A stretch of 64,000 nt of DNA. Source: Utricularia gibba. Its lineage: Eukaryota; Streptophyta; Magnoliopsida; Lamiales; Lentibulariaceae. Of the stretch, positions 21,125-37,552 are shown in pieces. Made by a program: the position numbers and the translations under genes. The notes under the pieces are model-generated. The model was not told where the DNA came from, did not search any database, and saw only the letters and a list, made by a program, of their open reading frames with translations. The DNA lies in assembly GCA_002189035.1 (NCBI GenBank), contig CM007989.1:3906001-3970000 (forward strand), read 5' to 3'. The number at the start of each line of letters is the position of its first letter. Position 1 is the stretch's first letter.

Positions 21125-22309
21125 CGAGCTCCAATCACTCCGACCAGGAACCAAAATTGCAGGAGACAACCGGAGGAACGTCCGCCGCCGTCTTAGGGCC
21201 CCCAAACGCAAACCCTAGTAATTGGGAAATTATCCGCCCGGAAGCGCTATCCAGAAAAACCAGTGAAATAAAAACGCTTTTTTTTAAGGCAAGCTGATCT
21301 CCGTGGCTGTCTCAGTTATCAACTGGGCTTCTGCAGGCCCAGTTCAAAGAGGATTATATGAAGTGTATTCTTGGGCCGGTTCAGCCCATCATGGAACACG
21401 CATGACATATCCTTTCGAAAACAAAGAAGGTATCCCTAAGCTATGTTCCCTTTACCTGCATAAAAAAAGCCTTTTTTTTTTCCACTGGTGTTTCTCAGAA
21501 TTCGGCTTCTGTAGTCTGTAGTGAAATTTAATCTTTATTTTCAAAAAGATGATGGAGTTTTGGGGTGAGTACCTGTTCTTGTATGTTTATAAATGGGTTT
21601 GTGTATGATGAATTTGTGTGTATTAGTGGGGAGGTTCAACTGTCAAGTTTCATGCTTTTCTTTTCTATGTTGTTCCCATATTGTGTTTATGATTGCTACC
21701 ATCTCCCTTTCTGAGGTTTCCCCTTCTGGGAAACCGGTGATTGCACACCTACCACACGGGAGTATTGATTCTTATCAGGCAACTTTTCTTATTTCTTACT
21801 AATTTCTGTGAGTTTACACGGAATTGCGTTGTTTGATTGTGGATGATGAATTGATGATTCATACATTGATTTTGTACTGTATTGCATTGGGGAAGGTCAT
21901 TGATACGAGTGATCATCGTAAGGTTGAAATCAATGGGAAAAGATAGATGGATGTAGGTTTCAGAGGGGAGTTTGAACTCAAGTCACAGGATGTTGTCTCA
22001 ACCGAGAGATTATTTCTCAACATAATACATATTCAGCAGATGGAAAGAAGCACGCACACACCAAAAGCACACACTAAATACATCCTATGTGTTGTGATGA
22101 ACGCAGGTTTTCTGCATCAGTTTGGTAACTTGAAGACCAAACTCAGGAAACCAGGAACATCCAATGTAAATTTCACACTATATGAACAGAACAATTCATC
22201 TTCTTACTCAATCATCATCTGCTTTTTAGCAGCCATTATTGTTTCTGTGTTGTGAATGGCTCAATTGTCTTCTTTTCGTATGGATCCTTTCCTGTTTCGG
22301 TTGTAGCTA
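21125..22309. other. U2AF35 upstream region and CslA 3' flank
   Basis: It contains the U2AF35 5' UTR and promoter and, to the right, the CslA 3' UTR. Short open frames (21303-21521, 21593-21802, 21947-22255) have no recognisable motifs. Composition is moderate, and no repeat boundary or RNA gene was recognised. Confidence 0.5.
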
Positions 22310-24985
22310 TCAAGACGAGGGAACAATGGTCCCCATGTAGCCGAAGCCAGCGATGGTGAAGGTGATGACTTGAAGGAAGAGATATATGAAATAGTTGTTC
22401 TTGCCATAGAGGAAATCGTAGCATCCACAGAAGAAGAGAAAGAGCGCGAATCCCAGTTCTTGCAGGAGGATTCTGTGAGGAGTAAACAGGTAAATGATTT
22501 GATCAAAATCCAGGACGTAAGTAGGACAACAAGTAAGTTTTTTCATTCACCTGTCTCCAAGGAGCTTGGACAGAGACTTTTTGGGTGCACCTGCTTTGTT
22601 CTTGTTCTTCAGAGCATCTCCAAGCTTCTCTGTAACCACCCACTCGTTGGCTCTCTTGGCCTCTAACAGGCCGATGAAGGTCGCCTTCGTGCGGTGGAAG
22701 GACATCACATTCTCAAACAGAACCCAAAAGAACAAGAGATGGAATGACCTGAGAAGCAGCACATCACATTCCTTTATCTCTGCAGCTTCCATGAACACCG
22801 TGTGAGATGAGATGTGCAGCTTACCTCGGAGTTCCGACGGAGTTGAGCATGGTTATAATGCAAGGAATGTAGATGGCTCCCCATTTTGGAACTTCAACTT
22901 CAGGGACAAGAACTGAGAGGGGGAGCACCACGCAGTAGAAGATGAAGGTGAACATGTGGGCGATGAGCTTCCGGACAAAGAAGAAACTGTAGATGACATA
23001 GAACTTCTTGTACAGCGAAACTTTCTGCGCACAAACAGGGAAAGTTCACTATACTCTGGAAAAGACAGCAGGCACGTCAAGCCCTTGAAACAAACCTTGT
23101 TCGTTGCTATATCCATCACCATTTTCCTGAACAAATTGGCCGGCCCACAGGACCACCTGTGCTGCTGGAAACGGAAGGCTTTGAATGTGCTAGGAAGCTC
23201 ACTTTTCACCTACAAAAACATACACATCACATCACACTCAGATCACATCCACCATTAAAACGTCGTGCACCAGAAGGAGAGTAAAAGATGATGCACCTGA
23301 AGGTCTCCCAAATAGAGGAACTTCCAGCCTCTGAGCCCAGCGCGAACAGCCAGATCCATGTCCTCAACCGTCGTCCGATCCTTCCAACCTCCAGCCTCCT
23401 CGATCGCAGAGAGTCTCCATATCCCACCTGTTCCTGAGAGGCATCATGTGGCAGAGAGGTTCAGCACCAGTTGTGGGCGCCCACCCATGGTTTCCGGGAG
23501 TCTCACCGTTGAAGCCAAAGAAGGCATGCGTGGAAGATCCCACCTCCTGCTCAACCTTGAAATGGTAATCAAGAGACATTTCTTGCATTCTTGTCAGCAT
23601 GCACTCGTCGGAATTCACTGTGCAGATACCACACAACATCAGGCCGCAAATCGCTTTTGCATATTGCAAAATTTTACAGAGAAAAAAGAAGTAGAAAACT
23701 AAAATTTCACCGGACAGGACAAGTAAACGACCAACCGCCGTTCACTTCTGAAGGAAACCACGTGACAGAATACTGCTACAGTCATCATCCTACAGCCCCG
23801 GGTCCCACATTGACTACCTTCCAATTACGTAATTACCCCTGAGGCTTGACTGACTTTATAGGGAATTAAATTGAAAAATATATTTTTTCTGTGTAAATAA
23901 TATTTTTATGATAAGAAATATAATTAAAAAATTAATTATTGAAACTAATTACGTTCAATATAAAAAAAGATTCAATCGCTTTTAAAACATTTAGACGAGG
24001 GTAAAATTGTAAGTGAAAAAATTAACGAGGGGGGCGCCCCGGCGACCGACACACGGAATATTTGATTAAAAAATAAAAAGAAAAAGAAAAAGGTAGACGG
24101 TGAATGCGGCGAGGCTTACCGAACCTCCATCGCGCCTGGACGAGGGCGATATCGGGGTTGTGGATGAGGAAGGGGACGGCGCGGCGGAGGAAATCGGGCT
24201 CCGGTCGGAAATCGGCATCGAAGATAACGACGTATTCACACGCCTTGGCGTAACCGTGTTTCAATCCTTCTTTTAACGCTCCGGCTTTGTACCCGCCGCG
24301 AGTTTCCCGGATCTGGTACCGGATATCCACTCCCTTGCTCGCCCACCGCGAACATTCCTTCTCCACCAAATCCTGCTCCGAATATACAGTTTAATTCTCT
24401 CCTCTTCATTAATTTCAGTTTCATCGGGACAAAGAAAAGGGAAGGTTTCCGGTGACGGCGAAGGTTTTACGGGGATTTGGAGTAAATCGGGTTACCTTAA
24501 TGTAGGGGTCTGTGGAATCATCTAGAACCTGAATGACTAATCTATCGGCCGGCCATGATAGGTGGCAGGCGGCGCCGATGGAGATCTTGTAAACCTGGAA
24601 CAAGCGCCGGCGGCACCGGAGTCAGGCAGAGATTTTTTCTCAGAGCGAATTCAAAGAAAAAAATGCATACCTCCTTCTCGTTGTACATAGGGATCTGAAC
24701 GAGGACGAGAGGGTAATCGCCGTTCAAGGACTCGACGTCCTCCGTCATGGGCTCCCATTTATACCGTTTCTCCGGCTTCTTCCAAAACAGCTTAACCAGG
24801 ACGATAACGACTCCCATGTACAATCTCTCGAGAAACACCATTATCGACATTCCCAAACAAAGATAGACGCAGAGATTGAGCACCGGCACGATGAGCGGAG
24901 CTCTCACAGTTTCCCACAGAAACCCAATTTGCCCCCCGGCTACCCTCGCGTAACCCGGTCGAGCAAACTCTATTACCTCCGCCAT
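22310..24985 (-). CDS. CSLA: glucomannan 4-beta-mannosyltransferase (cellulose synthase-like A)
   Basis: A GT2 enzyme of the Golgi membrane that polymerises mannose from GDP-mannose into mannan and glucomannan. Nine exons on the minus strand: 24671-24985, 24496-24594, 24120-24372, 23507-23617, 23297-23433, 23096-23209, 22825-23024, 22551-22748 and 22310-22472. They sum to 1590 bases and 529 residues, close to CSLA9 (about 530). All introns are GT-AG. Catalytic motifs are complete: DDS at 130-132, DAD at 190-192, TVED at 281-284, and QQHRW at 320-324. An N-terminal membrane segment lies near 35-60, and further helices follow the catalytic domain, ending in [11 protein letters not shown]. The start [11 protein letters not shown] is the first ATG; the frame above it opens only from a TTG. 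Closest remembered relative is CSLA9/CSLA2, so I leave the number off. Confidence 0.95.
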
Positions 24986-27900
24986 GTCCGCCGGAAAAAC
25001 CAAGCAAACAACACAACACAGAGAATCTTTGGTAGCTAAAATACAGTAGCTGCAGACAGATCGACTGATTTCTTTACAGATTTCAGAACACGCAACATGA
25101 AATGTGGTCCTGAATTTTGTCCTCGCTCAACTGCTTCCTCCGGCAATGCCTTCCTTGCTTCCTTTCACCGCTCCCCTTCTTCTCAGAGCAGAAGAGAGGC
25201 GCAGAAGCACTGCGCTCTCCGAACCTGAGCAAGGGGAAAAAGGGTATAAGAAGCACGTGAGAGCGAGCGAGAAACTAAAATGGCGTCTTCTATATTAATA
25301 CTAATCACCCCAATGTACGTATTTTCACTAATTAAACCAAAAATTAAAATTAATCACATTTGATATTGTCTCCTATGTCTGTTTTTTTTCTCCCTAAAAA
25401 TTCAGAAATATCTTCGGTCAAAATCAATAATTTCGAATTGCCCCCCAATCTATTGAAAATTACCAATTCGCACAAATCGATAAATAATTTAAAAAAATAT
25501 GAATGTTTTTGTAGAAATTATTATTTATCAAATAATTGATATAATATTTATATAGATCATTGAAGCTAACATTTTTTTAAACGATGAAGATAATATTATA
25601 TTTTATCATTATGCCATAAGGATATATGTGTACCTAAAAACGTTTTTATCTAAACATTTACAACGGTTCATGTAAATAGGTAAAAACATATTTCAAAAAT
25701 ATGAATAAACTCTATCAATTGATAAATTTGCATTTCATTGAATGATGTTTTAAATTAAAAATTATTTTAATTTCAAATTCATAATAATACTGACTATCAA
25801 ATATAAAATTATTGTGTGCTATTTAATATAAAATATTTCCCATTTAAACTGAATACTTTTCATCATGAGAGTCAAAAATCTTTAATTAAATACAGTAGAT
25901 GCCAAAAGTCAGGGCCCCAAATTGTAATTTATTCAATAAAGAAAAATAAGTTGGAAATGGTCAATGAATTAAGATAATTAGTCATAAATAACACGTCAGA
26001 ATTACTTATTTTAACCGCCCGCAATTTTATTACAAATATTACTTTTTTTTAAATATGAAAAATGTCTGACACCTTGAACTGGCCATGACCTGTTCGGCTG
26101 TACCCTGGACACGTCATTAATTGAGCTTTTTTTATTTCTTTTTTTGGGGAAGAAAAAGGTCCTCTTTTGACTATTAAATTTACTGTAAATAAATATCATT
26201 TAAGACACTTTTTTATTTCATTTCATGGGGTGTAAAAGTGAAAAGAGCTGCCGACACAGAGAGATCTCAATGTTTACCATGTTTGGATACCTGGCAGACA
26301 CTGTGGGGTCCACCCACTGTAATTGTAATGCATCTCTTTCATAGAATCGACTTATGAAGAATATTTATAGTTATTTTGTTCCACTTTATTAATCTAGTTT
26401 ATTTTTATTTGAATAATGAAAACAAACTAATGTAAATAGAATCCATATTGGACAAACATACAATTATATAAAATTTTTGTACTTAAATTTTAATTATATG
26501 AATATATTATATTTTTATTAATTAATTTTAAATATAAATAAATACATGTGTTTATAAATATTTGTGAATTTCAAATAAATGAAAATGGACAAATTTTTTT
26601 TATTAAATCAATAAATATGTACAAATTTTTAGTTCGATAAAAATTAAATAAATTAACATATTTTGTTAGAATAACAACCCGAATCATATTCCTAATTATT
26701 TTTCTTTTCTTTTTTTTTTACTGCTGTGAATGCGTGTGTTTACCGCCTGATGACGTGGCAACAAGGAAGCATCGGACTCGCGTGTCCTGTAGTTGGGGCT
26801 GGTTGCTTGGACGTCGATGTCGACGTGGGGCACCACGTAGTGCACCATTCTACTAGACCATGACCAAGACCCATTCTACTTCCTTTGATCATTTCTCCTC
26901 AAACACACATGCTTCATTTCATTCCTTTCAGAGTCATATACACGCACAAATCAATTTCGTACTTGGATTCAGGACTTTCGAAACCATATCTTTCAAACGT
27001 ATATTCAATTATATCTATAGTTTATATGTGTTTGAACATATCATATGTTTTTCGAAATTGTTTTACGTAAGTTCTATTTGATTTTGCTTTTTACAAGTTG
27101 CTCTCGATAAAAATTAGAAATATTTAAAAAATTTGTGTTTCTTTGATATAATTGGCTTATATTTAATAGTAAAACTAAACATAAGTCATTCCAAATTCTC
27201 TCTTTCCGTAGACTTCCTCCCTACAAATTTGTTAATAATATAGAAATTAGAATAATTCATAAATACAAATTTTATTTTTAAATTAACTTTTAATACATAA
27301 AACTACGGTTGGAACCGAATGGTTCCATTTCGGTTTTGATGAATTTGATATTGAATCATAGTTTATGAATTGATGAAATCGATGGATTCCGAACCCCTCA
27401 CAAGGCTAGGTACATTAACCACATGATGTTTCCGTATGGGTGCCTCCATTCATAGAAAATTAAGTCGCGTCAATTTTATTTGAGCAGGTCTACTGTTATT
27501 TTTTATTTTTTAATTTGGATAATGACGCCCCCGATTGCCTTCAAGTGCATTTTAATATGCAGCAAGACATTTTCTTCTCCCCCCGCGTGCTTTCGTCAGA
27601 GAGGAACAGGTCTGATTTTTCTTTTTTTAATTAGGTATAATGACGCTTATAAATTTTAATGCCGTTTAATTAATTATTCATAATTTGCAGTGTCGCGATA
27701 CAATTAAAATGATTGACGTCTACATTTCTTTTCTTTTTTTGAGTTTTTTACTACCAAAACATATGAATCAATGAAACTTGTGGTGTGAGAATTAGGGTTT
27801 AAATTTTTTGTGATATTTATGGGAAAGTTTAGAAAATTTCAGAATTTGGTCTTTTTCGAAATAAAATATTTCCGAAATTTCTTCGAAATTTCATCTAAAT

Positions 27901-29218
27901 TTCGATTGTGTATTAAATGGACAAATAGAGGGGTAGTCATGGGGAAGACAAGGTCACGTGCGGATGAGCATTAACTCCAGGGGAAGATAGAGGAATGATA
28001 TCACGTGCGCTTTCCTGAAGAACAGGCAAGTGTTCCTATTTTATGGGGCACTCGACCCACGCGACGGTCGGCCGGCGACGACGGACGGACGACGGTCGGC
28101 TGTGGTCGCGGCGGCCGGGCGTGGGTGATTAATGGTAAAATTGAATTAGAGGGAAAATTATGTTTTGTAATTGATGATTAATTGTGTTATTTTTATAAAT
28201 AGTAAGGATTTTTTTACTCGATTTTTAAATAATAAATATTAATTATAAATGCTTTTGAAAAAAGAAATATTAAAATAATATTTGTATGGAACTTTTATGA
28301 CATTTAGAAAAACGATTATTTGTGCATTTTTCCCGTATTTTATTATGGTAATTTCTGAGTTAATATTCGTTGGTCGAAAGAAAATTCTCCAAATTATTTT
28401 TTAAGTTTTTTTTTATTTTTTCTATCTGCTTTAAACATATTTATAAAAAATAAACACATATTTTTAAAATATGTATATCAAGCATACGTCAATTTTGATT
28501 ATTTAATTTTTTTTCTAAATGCAAATAATTCAGCTACATTTTCGATTTAATTATCATTTTACCAAATGCCCAAAAGGTTTTAGGATAATAGTATACAAAT
28601 TTATTTAATTTTATAATCGAACTTACTCTAAAATTATAGATAAATACTAGACATTTTCAATTTTTATATCAGTAGACCTTTTAATTTTCAATTGAAATTA
28701 AACATGACTAATGTACAATTTATATTATTTAATTCCAATTTTTTTAAAAAAGCCGGGCTGGATCAGCGGAGACCTTTTGTGGCACGTTTCGGCCTTCGGG
28801 TGCATGTGATTCACATTCATTAAGAATCCAGAGACCAGACATTGGTTTCTTTCAATGTTTTTGTTTCTTTGTCTGGGACAACGATTTAGATGGTCTTGGT
28901 AGTTTGCTCATGTGAATTTGTTCACATGGTTATGAGTTTTGTCTGTAGAGTAAAATCTTCAAAATTATATCTAAAATGAACAATATCGATATGCAATATG
29001 ATTTCATTGTTCCGGGTGATTTGAGGATCCATGAGGAGAAGAAAGAGAAGCCAAAAAACTGCACATAAAAATGTGATGGAATTGGAATCTGGAGTAGCCA
29101 CGACAAACCATATTGTTCAATGCATCCGCACGTCCGCAGTCATATGTCAGCGCAGTGAATGGAATGGACAACGGGGAACAAGAAAAATGGAACCAGTAGA
29201 TTAGAAGAACACCTCCCA
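24986..29218. other. CslA promoter side and A/T-rich intergenic region
   Basis: The first 300 bases (to about 25290) are probably CslA 5' UTR and promoter. The remainder is A/T-rich with no supported gene. A G/C-rich patch lies at 28050-28130 with repeated CGACGG words; the sequence beside it resembles DNA near 36060. A TGACGTGGCA word, a bZIP-type site, lies at 26751-26760. Homopolymer runs are frequent. Confidence 0.6.
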
Positions 29219-31527
<2,309 letters not shown>

Positions 31528-31965
31528 TCAACCGGAGTGATCAATTTTTTAAATATAAGTATTCATTATATGTAGATAAATAAATCATTTTAAATCCGAT
31601 GAATGCCAAAAACTGGATCCGAACCCCATGTCATCATATGTGGGCCCAATCGATGTGAAGCCCAACGAAGCCCAAGCCCAATACCGATCCTCAATTCATG
31701 GAAGTAATATTCGTAATTGTAAATATTGTCAAATTATGAAACAATTAGATCAAATATATTCGGTTTTTAAATATTTAGGATCAATTATACTAGTATTTAA
31801 ATGGTTGAAACAAAAAATTATTAAAATTAAAGAAATTGAGAACTAAATATGCTCGATACATTAGAATTTGAGGATTAAATATTTTCGATACACCAAAATT
31901 TGGGAGCAAATAGGATTAACCATGTTATCTTCATTAAATATTAAAAACTAAACATACCAATTTTA

Positions 31966-32385
31966 GGGTGTGTTTAGTTGAAAGTAATATGATGAAATGG
32001 TTTTATATTAATGAGGATTAGATAAAATAGTATGAGGTGGGATATCATTTTTTATTGTGTTTGGTTAGTTAAATAGAATTATTTTATATCAGTTGAGGAT
32101 ATTAAAATATACGAAATTTTAAAAAGGATAATTTACTGAAATACACTTTTGGAATTAAAGTCTTTTTTTCTAAAAATAAATATGGGTGTAAAATAAGGTT
32201 AATTTGATAAAATTATATTATGAAATTAAGTAAAGTAAAAGGATGTGGTTACTTTATATAATCCCACCAATAAGGTTTTATCAAATCCATATATAATCCC
32301 GGGATATATAAACCCACAAATCAAACACAGTAATATCTAATACCCATTAATTAATCTCCCCTTATACCTCCAACTAAACACTAAC
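31966..32385. mobile_element. Tourist-like MITE with TTA target-site duplication
   Basis: The element starts GGGTGTGTTTAGTTGAAAG and ends CAACTAAACACTAAC, so its ends are inverted repeats sharing the core GTGTTTAGTTG. It is flanked by TTA on the left (31963-31965) and TTA on the right (32386-32388), the usual target duplication for PIF/Harbinger-derived Tourist MITEs. About 420 bases, A/T-rich and without coding capacity. Confidence 0.72.
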
Positions 32386-32850
32386 TTAGTAAATAGTGGG
32401 GATGTATTGAATCAAATTCCTTTAATTTAATTTTATTACAAAGTTGTTCAGTTGTAATTAAATCACATTTTTGTAAATAGCAAGATATGGATATTAGTAT
32501 TATTAAAAATATGAATTATCATGAACATATTTTTATATCATAAAAAATAATATATTTTTTCTTATTTTTAGTGAAGTATTTTCTAATTCAGTAAATATAA
32601 ATAATTTTCAATCAAAATATAATTTCAAAGTCAAATTGTGTGCGGTTTACAAATATTAATTAATTAAAATTTATCTTGTTTTTCATTTGGAACAAAACAC
32701 AATTTGAATAAATAAAATATTATGTATTTTTTTATTTTTAGTTATTATGGAGAAGAATAAAAGGATATTTTGTCGACAAAATCGGGAACTTTGGAAAATA
32801 CGGGAAGTTTCAAGTGTGACTTCGTCCCCCTCTGCAACCAGAAACTTGGT

Positions 32851-35186
32851 ATGGCTGCTTCCGATTCGTTGTCTATATTCACTTCTTCCTCGGTCACGCC
32901 CTGCGTTCCTCGGTTCTCCCTTCGCCCCCGAAACGTGTGCAGTTTCCCCTTGAGGAGAAACAGAAGATTTTCGAAGAATTTGCTGCGCGTGGCTGCGCCT
33001 AAATCCTCCCCTGCTTCCACGGTTGCTGAAGAAAATCAGCAACGCACGGACCCTGTAATCGAACCCAACGACACCCCATCATCGAAATTTTCATGGAGAG
33101 ATCACTGGTACCCTGTTTCGCTTGTGGAAGACCTTGATCCGCGTTATCCCACTCCATTTCAGCTCCTGAATCGGGATCTTGTTATCTGGTTTGATCAATC
33201 TTCTTCGCAGTGGGTTGCGTTTGATGATAAATGTCCTCATAGGCTCGCTCCCTTGTCGGTATTTTACCTCAAAAGCTTCCCTCTTGTCGTTTCCTTTTTT
33301 TTTATTGCTGTGCTGAATCTAGAAGTTCCTGAATGTACATTCTTTGGCTTGTGATATTAGATTTCCCTGATCGTCGAATCTAGTTCCAGATGCGATTATA
33401 ACATTACATTCTTGATGAATCCAAGCATACCTTAGTTCATGCGTGAAACCTAGCATTAAGTGATAACTAACCAAGGCTGTAACTTTGTAGGAGGGTAGAC
33501 TCGATGAAAACGGGCACTTGCAGTGCTCATATCATGGATGGTCTTTTGATGGATGTGGGTCATGTACGCGGATCCCTCAGGCAGCATCAGAGGGTCCGGA
33601 GGCTCGAGCCTTCAAGTCACCAAAGGCATGTGCAACAAGGTTTCCGACGATAGTTTCACAAGGGCTTCTTTTTGTTTGGCCAGATGAGAATGGTTTGGAG
33701 AAAGCTAAACTCACAGAACCCCCTAGGTGAGTTGTGCTACTATCCTTCATTCTCCAGTTATTGCAGAGGTCCTAATTCTAGTATATGTTCATTTTCTTCT
33801 CAGACTTCCTGATGATTTCAGTAATCCCGAGTTCTCTACAGTTACAATTCAGCGTGATTTGTTCTATGGCTATGATACACTCATGGAGAATGTGTCTGAT
33901 CCTTCGCACATTGACTTTGCTCACCACAAGGTAAGTTGTAAAGGGCGTTGTACACTTAAGCTGCTGTGTCTTTGTTTGTTTTTAGGTAGTTCTGCTTATC
34001 ATGTACTTGGCCTTCGCTGGCATTCCAAAACTAACAGGTCACTGGAAGAAGGGATAGAGCAAAGCCTCTGCCATTTAAGATGGATTCAAGTGGACCGTGG
34101 GGTTTTTCTGGTGCAAATAATGACAACCCCAAAATCACTGCCAAATTTATTGCTCCATGCTATGCAATGAACAAGTAAGTCTTAGCATTATAGAAATGAG
34201 GAAAACCAGTGCTATTCTGTATGGCTCTGGTTCTTGTGTGACTGGTAAATTTACTCCTTGCTCATTCAGCTCATAAATACCTTGTTCATGTTGTTACATT
34301 GCTTTCTTGAAAGGATTGAAATCGATACAAAGCTTCCGTTTTTCGGTGAGCAAAAGTGGGTTATATGGATTTGCTCCTTCAATATTCCCATGGCACCCGG
34401 AAAGACACGCTCAATAGTCTGCAGTGCTCGAAACTTTTTCCAGTATGCCATGCCAGGCCCTGCTTGGTGGCAGGTAAGATTTTCTGCTTCTCTAGAGTTT
34501 GCAGTGGAATGGAATCACCAAATCTCCTGATATTTGAGTTCCGGTGCTTCGACGCCATTTGTCGAATCGAAACAGGTGGTTCCCCGTTGGCATGAGCACT
34601 GGACATCAAACAAGGTGTACGATGGAGACATGATAGTACTTCAGGGACAAGAAAAGGTCTTCCTTGCGCAATCCAGTGATGGATCCGTGGACATAAACCA
34701 GGAGTACTCAAAAATGACATTCACTCCCACGCAAGCAGATCGTTTCGTTTTGGCATTCAGGAACTGGCTAAGACAACATGGGAACAGCCAACCCCAGTGG
34801 TTTGGAAACACTAGCCAACAGCCATTGCCATCCACCATCTTGTCCAAACGCCAGGTACTGATCATCCCACCCCAACTTCATCACATCAGTATTCTGTTCC
34901 TTCTCATCATTCCCACATCTGCATGACGCAGATGCTGGATAGATTCGAGCAGCACACACTCAAATGTGCATCCTGTAGAAAGGGCTACGATCTGTTCAAG
35001 ACATTGCAGAAGGTGTTCCTTGGTGCGGCCATCGTTTTCATGGCGACTGCCGGGATTCCTGCAGACATCACATTGCGGGTAGCTCTGGCAGGTGCAGCCA
35101 TTCTGAGTGCTTCTTTGGGTTACACTGTGTATCAGCTGCAGAACAACTTCGTGTTTGTAGATTATGTGCATGCTGACATTGATTAG
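32851..35186 (+). CDS. PTC52: chloroplast Rieske oxygenase of the pheophorbide a oxygenase family, PTC52-like
   Basis: A chloroplast membrane Rieske non-heme iron oxygenase. Seven exons (32851-33258, 33491-33726, 33804-33930, 34038-34174, 34314-34473, 34576-34854, 34932-35186) give 533 residues with GT-AG introns. The N-terminus is Ser/Arg-rich and lacks acidic residues, as expected for a transit peptide. The Rieske cluster ligands are CPH at 128-130 and CSYH at 148-151. The mononuclear iron site is NVSDPSHIDFAHHK, with His250 and His255. Near the C-terminus lies a CxxC pair (Cys461, Cys464) followed by two hydrophobic segments, the hallmark of the PaO/TIC55/PTC52 group. RFEQHTLKCASCRKGYDLF and FVFVDYVHADID resemble PTC52 (ACD1-like) more than PaO or TIC55. 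The exact substrate is not fixed by the sequence; protochlorophyllide oxidation is the published suggestion for PTC52. Confidence 0.92.
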
Positions 35187-37552
35187 CTCAATGCTCATGC
35201 ACAAAACAGAAATGAGGAGCCGCATAGTATGCCACAGAAAGAAATATATTTATAAATTAATTTATATCTATTAGATTAATTTAATTAATAATATATTTTA
35301 TTTGTTTATGTTGAATAAATATGCTTTATGTGATTATAATTAAATATATATTCGATAAAACAATTTAAAAATATGTAAATTAATGATATTTGGGCCGTTG
35401 AAGGATTGTGGCGAAGGCCCACGAGAAGTGGGCCCAGAAACAAGAAACCAACAGCACGAATTATGTGACTGAACCGGTGGATCCAACCCGTGAGGGAAAG
35501 CTCAGCCCAATTTGAGACTACGCGTTCCGTCGAATTCCCGGAATGCCCCCCTACTCCCGACCCCACTCAATCTCAATCACTAGACTCCTAGACCGCCGTT
35601 GACCAAGAAGACACGCCTTGTTCTGCATCATTAAATGAGCTGCTTTTATTACACTATATATTATCATTGGCGTGCTTCCCGTTATTACAAAAAAATATAA
35701 AAAAAGGAGAGCAAAATCTAGGCTTGGTGCCTAATATTTAGATATAAATTCGGTAAATTACAAATTTAGACATACTTTAATATATCTATAAAAAATTGAG
35801 CAAATTTATCGTTCATTTTTTATTTTAATATATGAGATAAAAAAAGTCAAATTTGTAAGTAACTCCGTATAGGAAGCATAAATCCCGTTGTTTTAAAAAT
35901 TAACACGATTAATCCCCAATATTTAATGAAATTAATATCATTAATTACCATTTGACATACTTAGTTCCCATTGATACAGTTAGCCCGAGCGATGGGCGAC
36001 AAGGGGTGGGTGCACGTGACAATTGACATTGGTAGACGGTAGACGGCAACCAAACGTTGGTGGATAATAGTAAAATTAAATTAAAAAAAATTAGCATTTG
36101 CAATTGGGGATCAATTGTGTCATTTGTGTAAATAGTAACAACTCTTTATGAGGATCAATTATGTCATTTAAACAAATAGTCTGAACTATTCATGTAATGT
36201 TCCCACTTAGTATAAATTACGAATGAGGGTGAGCTATGAAAATATATAAAATATTATTTTTATATTTACTTTTTTTTTAATAGTAGTTCAATCCTAATCT
36301 TCTAAATATTTATCTAGATCATTTGTTAAATAATCTCAATCTTCTAAATAAACTTTGATCGAAGTTTGAACATTACAACTAATTTAATTTAAAAAAAACA
36401 GAATTTTTATTTTATATATTATTATATTTTTTTATTATCAATTTCCAATTATATAATCAATTTTAATTGATATTTCACCATTTTCGTGTATCACTGTTTC
36501 AAGATAACATAGGGAGCGAGAGCATTTTTGGTATGTCAATGTGTGCCCACGTTTGAAGCACCACTTCCCTTGTGCATTTGCTTTCTAAAAGTGGGTAGGT
36601 GGTGTTTATTTGTGTCTCATGTGCGCCCTTTCTTTAAAAAGAATCTTAAATGAAAAAAAAATAGGGTACAACTCACACACCACACCTTCACATGCTTTTG
36701 TAAAATTCATAAATAATTTAACGTTATATTCGAATTGTTTATGTTTAGATAAATATATAGTGTACATGTTGTGTTTTTTTTTTTTTTATCTTTTGTTTCA
36801 TATTATATAGAATATAATCGATTTTAAAATCTTATGAATACATTTAATTTTTAGATTTTAAAATTGATTTATGGTATAAAAAGGCAAAGGCTTTATTTTA
36901 ACGTGAATATATATATTGAAATGTAAAATTTTTCTAATTAATCTATTATTTAATTATTAAAATATAGATTCAATGAATTAAATAATTTTTTATATTAATT
37001 ATAGAATTTGAATTTCTAATATTTTGATATGATATGATTGAATTTTATAAAAATTAAATTAAATCACTTCAAAAGATTTAGTTTATCTGACTAGACTTAT
37101 TCTAGTATACGGTTAAAATTGAAAGTGTGATTAGTATATAAAGTTTATAAATATAGATATATTTAGTGTAGATAATGAAAATTAAGATTCATTTTATTAA
37201 CAAAAATAAGATATTTTATGAAGAACAAGTTTATTTAATAAGATAAAATTTGTGGTGCTGGAAAGAGTAATGACGATTTTGCCCCTTGAAGTTTTCTGCA
37301 TTTAACGTTTCTCCAAAGATGGGACAGAAGAAAGGGAGAGATGGCTTCTTCTCCATCACCACATCTTCATCGTCGTCTCTATCTGCAGCAGGTGGGGTGC
37401 TTTCTTTCTTCTTGAAGGAAATAGGAAACCTGGGAAATAGTTTTTTTGATTTTCTAAGAAAAGCGAAGTCATACCCATCAGTCGTCATCTTGTTGGGTCA
37501 AATCTCTGTTTCCGGGTGTTGCTGAATCTCTACTCTTGAGAGCCACCAAACG
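35187..37552. other. A/T-rich intergenic region
   Basis: A/T-rich spacer with a more balanced patch at 35390-35640. Near 35880-36200 is a stretch that resembles part of 27.9-28.3 kb, suggesting a dispersed repeat. From 37250 to 37550 composition rises, probably promoter and 5' leader of the next gene. No gene supported. Confidence 0.6.

Noticed and set aside
26815-26850. Near-palindromic GTCGACGTGGGGCACCACGTAG stretch as a possible regulatory hairpin
   Set aside because: It is short, isolated and lies far from any gene, so no function can be supported.
33727-34170. A 147-codon plus-strand frame starting within the PTC52-like gene
   Set aside because: It reads intron 2, exon 3, intron 3 and exon 4 in the wrong frame; the spliced frame carries the conserved iron site and the VTGRRDRAKPLPFKMD stretch.
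37231-37525. Open frames on both strands upstream of the FRA8-like gene
   Set aside because: They show low-complexity Ser and Lys runs without homology and probably lie in the promoter or leader.
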